In this document: positions 15,159 through 19,838 of the stretch, piece after piece
How positions within the stretch are numbered: position 1 is the stretch's first letter
Layout of the letters: each line of letters starts with the position of its first letter
Origin: Brooklawnia sp049651565
GTDB lineage: Bacteria > Actinomycetota > Actinomycetes > Propionibacteriales > Propionibacteriaceae
Direction of reading: 5' to 3'
Length of the DNA stretch: 19,838 nt
NCBI RefSeq assembly: GCF_049651565.1
Contig: NZ_JBASCI010000009.1
Coordinates: forward strand, 1-19,838
The notes under the pieces: generated by a model
The model's input: the letters and a program-made list of their open reading frames with translations, nothing else
What the model was told of the DNA's origin: nothing
Database searches by the model: none
Program-made: the position numbers and the translations under genes

Positions 15159-16057
15159 GAAAGCGAACTCCTCTGCAACTCGGTCTCGGTGTCGTCGACA
15201 GCGGGCCGCCCACGGGCAATCCGGCCGACCAGGCGGGCCCGCCAACTCGCCGGCAGGTGCGCCAGCACGGCCAGCGCCCACGCCTCGCGTCCGACGACGT
15301 AGCCCGGTCTTGGTGACCGGGAGTGGGTGATCCCGACCACCAGGTTGGCGATCCGTTCCGGGGGCAGCGCCTGCTCGAACGCCCCGGCCGCGCCCTCCAG
15401 GGTTCGCATGAGCCCGGCCTCGTAGCGTCGACGTTGCTCGGGTGTTGCGTTGGCCAGTAACGAAACAGCTTGCTCGCGACTGGAGTCGAGAATCCTGGTG
15501 CGGACAGCCCCAGGTTCGATCAGGCTGACCGAGATCGAATCGCCGGCCACCTCGGCCCGTAGCGCATCCACGATCGCCGCCAACCCTGCCTTGCTGGCGG
15601 CATACCCGCCGCCGAACGGCAACGCCACACGTCCCTGACCTGCCCCGATGACCACGATCCGGCCCCCGGCGTGCCGCAGCTGGGGCAGCAGTGCAGCGGC
15701 CACGCGTGCCGGAGCGGCCGCATTGATCTCGAACTCACTGCTCAGGTCGTCCGCGCGTAGTTCGACCGGCCCGGGCAGGGAGATGCCTGCCGAGCTGACG
15801 AACAGTTGCGCACCGCCCACCTGTCGGGTTCGCTCGGCGATCAGGCGCGGGGCGTCGTCATCGAGCAGGTCGACCTCGATGAACTGCGCCCGCTGCATTC
15901 CCGGCTCCGGAAGCTGGTCCGGCATCCTGGTGGCCAACACCGCCCAGCCATCAGCGAGCAACGCCCGAGCGATGGCGGCTCCGATGCCAGACGCCGCTCC
16001 CGTCACCACGGCGACACGCCCCGCGCCGTCCGCCTGCTGCCGTCGTCCTCGCCCCAC
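15155..16057 (-). CDS. SDR-family protein with catalytic Ser replaced by Ala
   Basis: A 300-residue short-chain dehydrogenase-like protein. GTG 16057 is chosen because a strong GGAGG is 5 bases upstream; ATG 16084 lies upstream of that site. The NAD(P)-binding motif TGAASGIG (19-26), the SSAG motif (88-91), Asn112, Tyr152 and Lys156 (YAASK) are all present. The position 13 residues before the Tyr, where the catalytic Ser normally sits, is Ala139 (VIGAGQGRVALPFGGGY). The C-terminal 100 residues include an extra helical region (PGYVVGREAWALAVLAHLPASWRARLVG) similar to SDRs related to retinol/steroid dehydrogenases, possibly membrane-associating. It either uses a neighbouring residue, acts weakly, or has a non-catalytic role. 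It overlaps the downstream hydrolase by ATGA. Confidence 0.87.
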   Translation of the reverse strand: MGRGRRQQADGAGRVAVVTGAASGIGAAIARALLADGWAVLATRMPDQLPEPGMQRAQFIEVDLLDDDAPRLIAERTRQVGGAQLFVSSAGISLPGPVELRADDLSSEFEINAAAPARVAAALLPQLRHAGGRIVVIGAGQGRVALPFGGGYAASKAGLAAIVDALRAEVAGDSISVSLIEPGAVRTRILDSSREQAVSLLANATPEQRRRYEAGLMRTLEGAAGAFEQALPPERIANLVVGITHSRSPRPGYVVGREAWALAVLAHLPASWRARLVGRIARGRPAVDDTETELQRSSLS

Positions 16058-16271
16058 GGTTACCTCCCTTGTCGGGTTGCACATCGGTGAGGAAGCGATG
16101 ATCAAGCCATCGTAGGCCGCGCTGGCGTGGCCGACCAGATGACCTGGGTCGTCCGGGTCCACGGTTCGCCCCGCCGATACCGACTGCCAGACAACCGCGA
16201 CACCACGTCGTGCGCTGCGGCCTTGATGTCGGCGCAGCCCCCGCGCCCGCCCGCGCCGGATGGGACAATGC

Positions 16272-16299
16272 TTGGGAAGCACATCTACTGTGGTATCTT
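16272..16299 (+). promoter_or_regulatory. Possible aconitase promoter
   Basis: TTGGGA (16272-16277), 16 bases and TATCTT (16294-16299) form a reasonable promoter whose -10 is the left arm of the palindrome. An alternative -10, GATAAT (16308-16313), is a better hexamer but has no -35 at normal distance. Either way the palindrome covers the RNA polymerase site. Confidence 0.4.
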
Positions 16300-16311
16300 G
16301 ACATCAAGATA
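16294..16311 (+). promoter_or_regulatory. AT-rich 18-base palindrome upstream of aconitase, likely operator
   Basis: TATCTTGA-CA-TCAAGATA has perfect 8-base arms around a 2-base centre and stands out from its GC-rich surroundings. It ends 22 bases before the acnA ATG and overlaps the likely -10. It does not look like the AcnR, Rex or LexA sites I know. A dimeric repressor of central metabolism is inferred; its identity is unknown to me. Confidence 0.7.
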
Positions 16312-16333
16312 ATTCACGACAGGGAGAGCACGC

Positions 16334-18994
<2,661 letters not shown>

Positions 18995-19000
<6 letters not shown>

Positions 19001-19018
19001 TCGCTCGCCCGATCGGCT
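18995..19018. terminator. Hairpin spanning both stop codons of convergent genes, possible bidirectional terminator
   Basis: AGCTGATCG (18995-19003), loop CTCGCC and CGATCGGCT (19010-19018) form a 9-base-pair stem with one G-T wobble. It overlaps the acnA TGA and nearly all of the TAG of the convergent small gene. There is no T run. Confidence 0.45.
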
Positions 19019-19313
19019 AGCACTCATCCGCAGGGTCCGCGGGTGAAGGCATCGTGGTGATGTCGTCGGCCGCGGACTTCTGCGTCTGCTCGGTGGGCTG
19101 CGCGGCGGGCCTACGGTAGGGGTTGCCGATATCGGTGGACGCCTCCGTTGCGCTGCCGGTGCGGTCGCGCAGCACCATCGTGCCGGTGTCGAGGTGGAGC
19201 GGATCAGGACCACTGCCGCCCTCCTTGGAGTCGACCAGCAACATCTTCTCGGCCCGCTTCACTTCCTCCCAGTGCGCACGGCCCGGCATGAAGATGCTGA
19301 ACACATCGCTCAT
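19017..19313 (-). CDS. Small hydrophilic protein of unknown function (possibly DUF6191-like)
   Basis: A 98-residue protein starting at ATG 19313, which overlaps the stop of the upstream HIT gene (ATGA), with GAGGAGG 4 bases upstream on the - strand. The N-terminal half (MSDVFSIFMPGRAHWEEVKR, then LHLDTGTMVLRD) resembles short actinobacterial proteins with an FxPGxxH...DLxxGxVxx layout that I associate with DUF6191; this name is uncertain. The C-terminal half is low-complexity, rich in Pro, Ala, Thr, Ser and Asp, and likely disordered. No catalytic motif or membrane helix is visible. It is co-transcribed with the HIT hydrolase. Confidence 0.7.
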   Translation of the reverse strand: MSDVFSIFMPGRAHWEEVKRAEKMLLVDSKEGGSGPDPLHLDTGTMVLRDRTGSATEASTDIGNPYRRPAAQPTEQTQKSAADDITTMPSPADPADEC

Positions 19314-19729
19314 CGGGCCTCCTCGTCGGTCAGCGCGGCCCGCAGTTGGTCACCCACGGTACGCAACTCCTCAACGGTGGGACGGGAGCGCGGCCACAGG
19401 AACCCGCGCAGGCCGTCCTTGCGACGCCGGGGGATCACGTGCAGGTGGTCGTGCGGGACGGACTGGCTGACCACGTTGTTGGTCACCAGCAGGGTGCCGT
19501 CGGCGACGAGGGGGGCCTGCTGGGCCAGGCCGATCCGGCGGGCGGCGATCAGCAGCTCCGCGTACAGCTCGACGGGTAGGTCGTACAGGGTCTCGTAGTG
19601 GTCGAGCGGGCAGACCAGGGTGTGGCCGGGGAAGACCGGCCGGACGTCCAGGAAGGCGATGAACCTGTCGGTCCGCAGGATCACCTCAGCGGGGGTGGCG
19701 CCGGAGATGATCTGGTCGAAGACGTCCAT
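19310..19729 (-). CDS. HIT-family (histidine triad) nucleotide hydrolase/transferase
   Basis: A 139-residue HIT protein. The defining H-x-H-x-H motif is SVPHDHLHVIPR with His92, His94 and His96; the middle or last His would attack the phosphate of the nucleotide. The N-terminal part is typical: F-D-Q-I-I-S-G, then DRFIAFLDVRPVFPGHTLVCPLDHYETLYDL. HIT enzymes of this size hydrolyse nucleoside phosphoramidates, Ap4A or AMP-linked compounds; the exact substrate is not predictable. The start is ATG 19729 with a weak GGGTGA upstream. The gene is first in a two-gene operon with the small unknown protein and is divergent from the SOS-boxed gene at the right edge. Confidence 0.92.
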   Translation of the reverse strand: MDVFDQIISGATPAEVILRTDRFIAFLDVRPVFPGHTLVCPLDHYETLYDLPVELYAELLIAARRIGLAQQAPLVADGTLLVTNNVVSQSVPHDHLHVIPRRRKDGLRGFLWPRSRPTVEELRTVGDQLRAALTDEEAR

Positions 19730-19761
19730 GTCACCCAGTGTGCCGACCCGGGCCTAGAAAA

Positions 19762-19784
19762 ATGTCAGTGGTCTGGTGCACACT
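19762..19784 (+). promoter_or_regulatory. RecA_NDp/PafBC-type DNA-damage promoter
   Basis: ATGTCAGTG (19762-19770), an 8-base spacer and CACACT (19779-19784) match the mycobacterial RecA-independent damage promoter pattern tTGTCRgtg-N8-TAnnnT except for the first base of each element. The expected start point, near 19791, lies just upstream of the LexA box. Confidence 0.5.
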
Positions 19785-19794
19785 AGGTATTGAA

Positions 19795-19810
19795 TCGAAC
19801 GGCTGTTCGA
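19795..19810 (+). promoter_or_regulatory. LexA (SOS) box
   Basis: TCGAAC-GGCT-GTTCGA is a perfect inverted repeat and an exact match to the actinobacterial LexA consensus TCGAAC-N4-GTTCGA. It ends 15 bases before the ATG at 19826. It is also 66 bases from the divergent HIT start, but the position relative to a promoter favours control of the rightward gene. Confidence 0.85.
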
Positions 19811-19825
19811 CGACAGGAGGACGTC

Positions 19826-19838
19826 ATGACCACAGTCG
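19826..19838 (+). CDS. Start of an unidentified SOS-controlled gene (truncated by window end)
   Basis: ATG 19826 follows a strong AGGAGG (19815-19820) at 5 bases spacing, and the frame reads M-T-T-V before the window ends. Nothing can be said about the product except that the promoter region carries a LexA box and a PafBC-like promoter, so a DNA repair or mutagenesis protein is likely by inference. Confidence 0.6.

Larger units (their letters stand above)
16058..16333. other. Intergenic region between the SDR operon and aconitase
   Basis: This 276-base divergent region shows no convincing coding frame. On the - strand TACGAT (16114-16109) could be a -10 for the SDR operon about 50 bases before its start, but the -35 is weak. 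On the + strand the last 60 bases hold the aconitase promoter and palindrome. The middle (about 16120-16260) is GC-rich and I see nothing in it. Confidence 0.5.

Noticed and set aside
14082..15302. A 406-codon open frame on + opposite the hydrolase
   Set aside because: It overlaps the helicase 3' end and is antisense to a gene with a complete catalytic triad; no ribosome binding site supports it.
16298..16303. TTGACA within the aconitase palindrome as a -35 element
   Set aside because: The bases 16-18 downstream (AGGGAG region) are the ribosome binding site, not a -10, so it cannot serve as a normal promoter.

Overview
The window is GC-rich chromosomal DNA from an actinobacterium. This is inferred from strong third-position G/C bias, frequent GTG starts, 4-base stop/start overlaps, AGGAGG-type ribosome binding sites and an SOS box of the actinobacterial TCGAAC-N4-GTTCGA form. 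A Propionibacteriales relative would fit, but no marker gene is present to place it. I see no tRNA, rRNA, CRISPR array, insertion sequence or phage gene.

Layout. (1) 1-1773: the end of a three-gene operon on +, with a truncated VOC/glyoxalase-fold protein, an FCD-type GntR regulator and a classical SDR dehydrogenase, each overlapping the next by 4-8 bases. (2) 1850-7763: a complete ribose operon in the order rbsR-rbsA-rbsC-rbsB-rbsK-rbsD. It starts from one recognisable promoter covered by LacI-type operator sequences and ends at a perfect hairpin. It encodes the repressor, ABC importer (ATPase, permease, lipoprotein binding protein), ribokinase and ribose pyranase. (3) 7764-9799: the decayed remains of a PHB-depolymerase-like esterase, a small four-cysteine protein with a possibly leaderless start, an overlapping 8-helix membrane protein of unknown function, and a convergent DUF4342-type protein. 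(4) 9833-14235: a class I/II aminotransferase on -, divergent from a 1037-residue fusion of an HKD (phospholipase D-like) nuclease domain, a superfamily II helicase and a DUF3427-type C-terminus. The helicase gene looks lower in GC than its surroundings. (5) 14277-16057: a two-gene operon on - with an SDR-like protein and an alpha/beta hydrolase, overlapping by ATGA. The SDR has Ala where the catalytic Ser should be. (6) 16294-19000: aconitase, preceded by an AT-rich 18-base palindrome. (7) 19017-19729: a small unknown protein and a HIT-family hydrolase in a two-gene operon on -. (8) 19762-19838: a promoter region with both a PafBC/RecA_NDp-like promoter and a perfect LexA box, then the first 13 bases of an unidentified gene.

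Most of the window is ordinary metabolism. The points most worth following up are the lone nuclease-helicase-DUF3427 gene (possible defence or nucleic-acid-processing enzyme), the dual DNA-damage promoter at the right edge, the SDR with a substituted catalytic residue and its hydrolase partner, the aconitase palindrome, and the Cys4 small protein / membrane protein pair.
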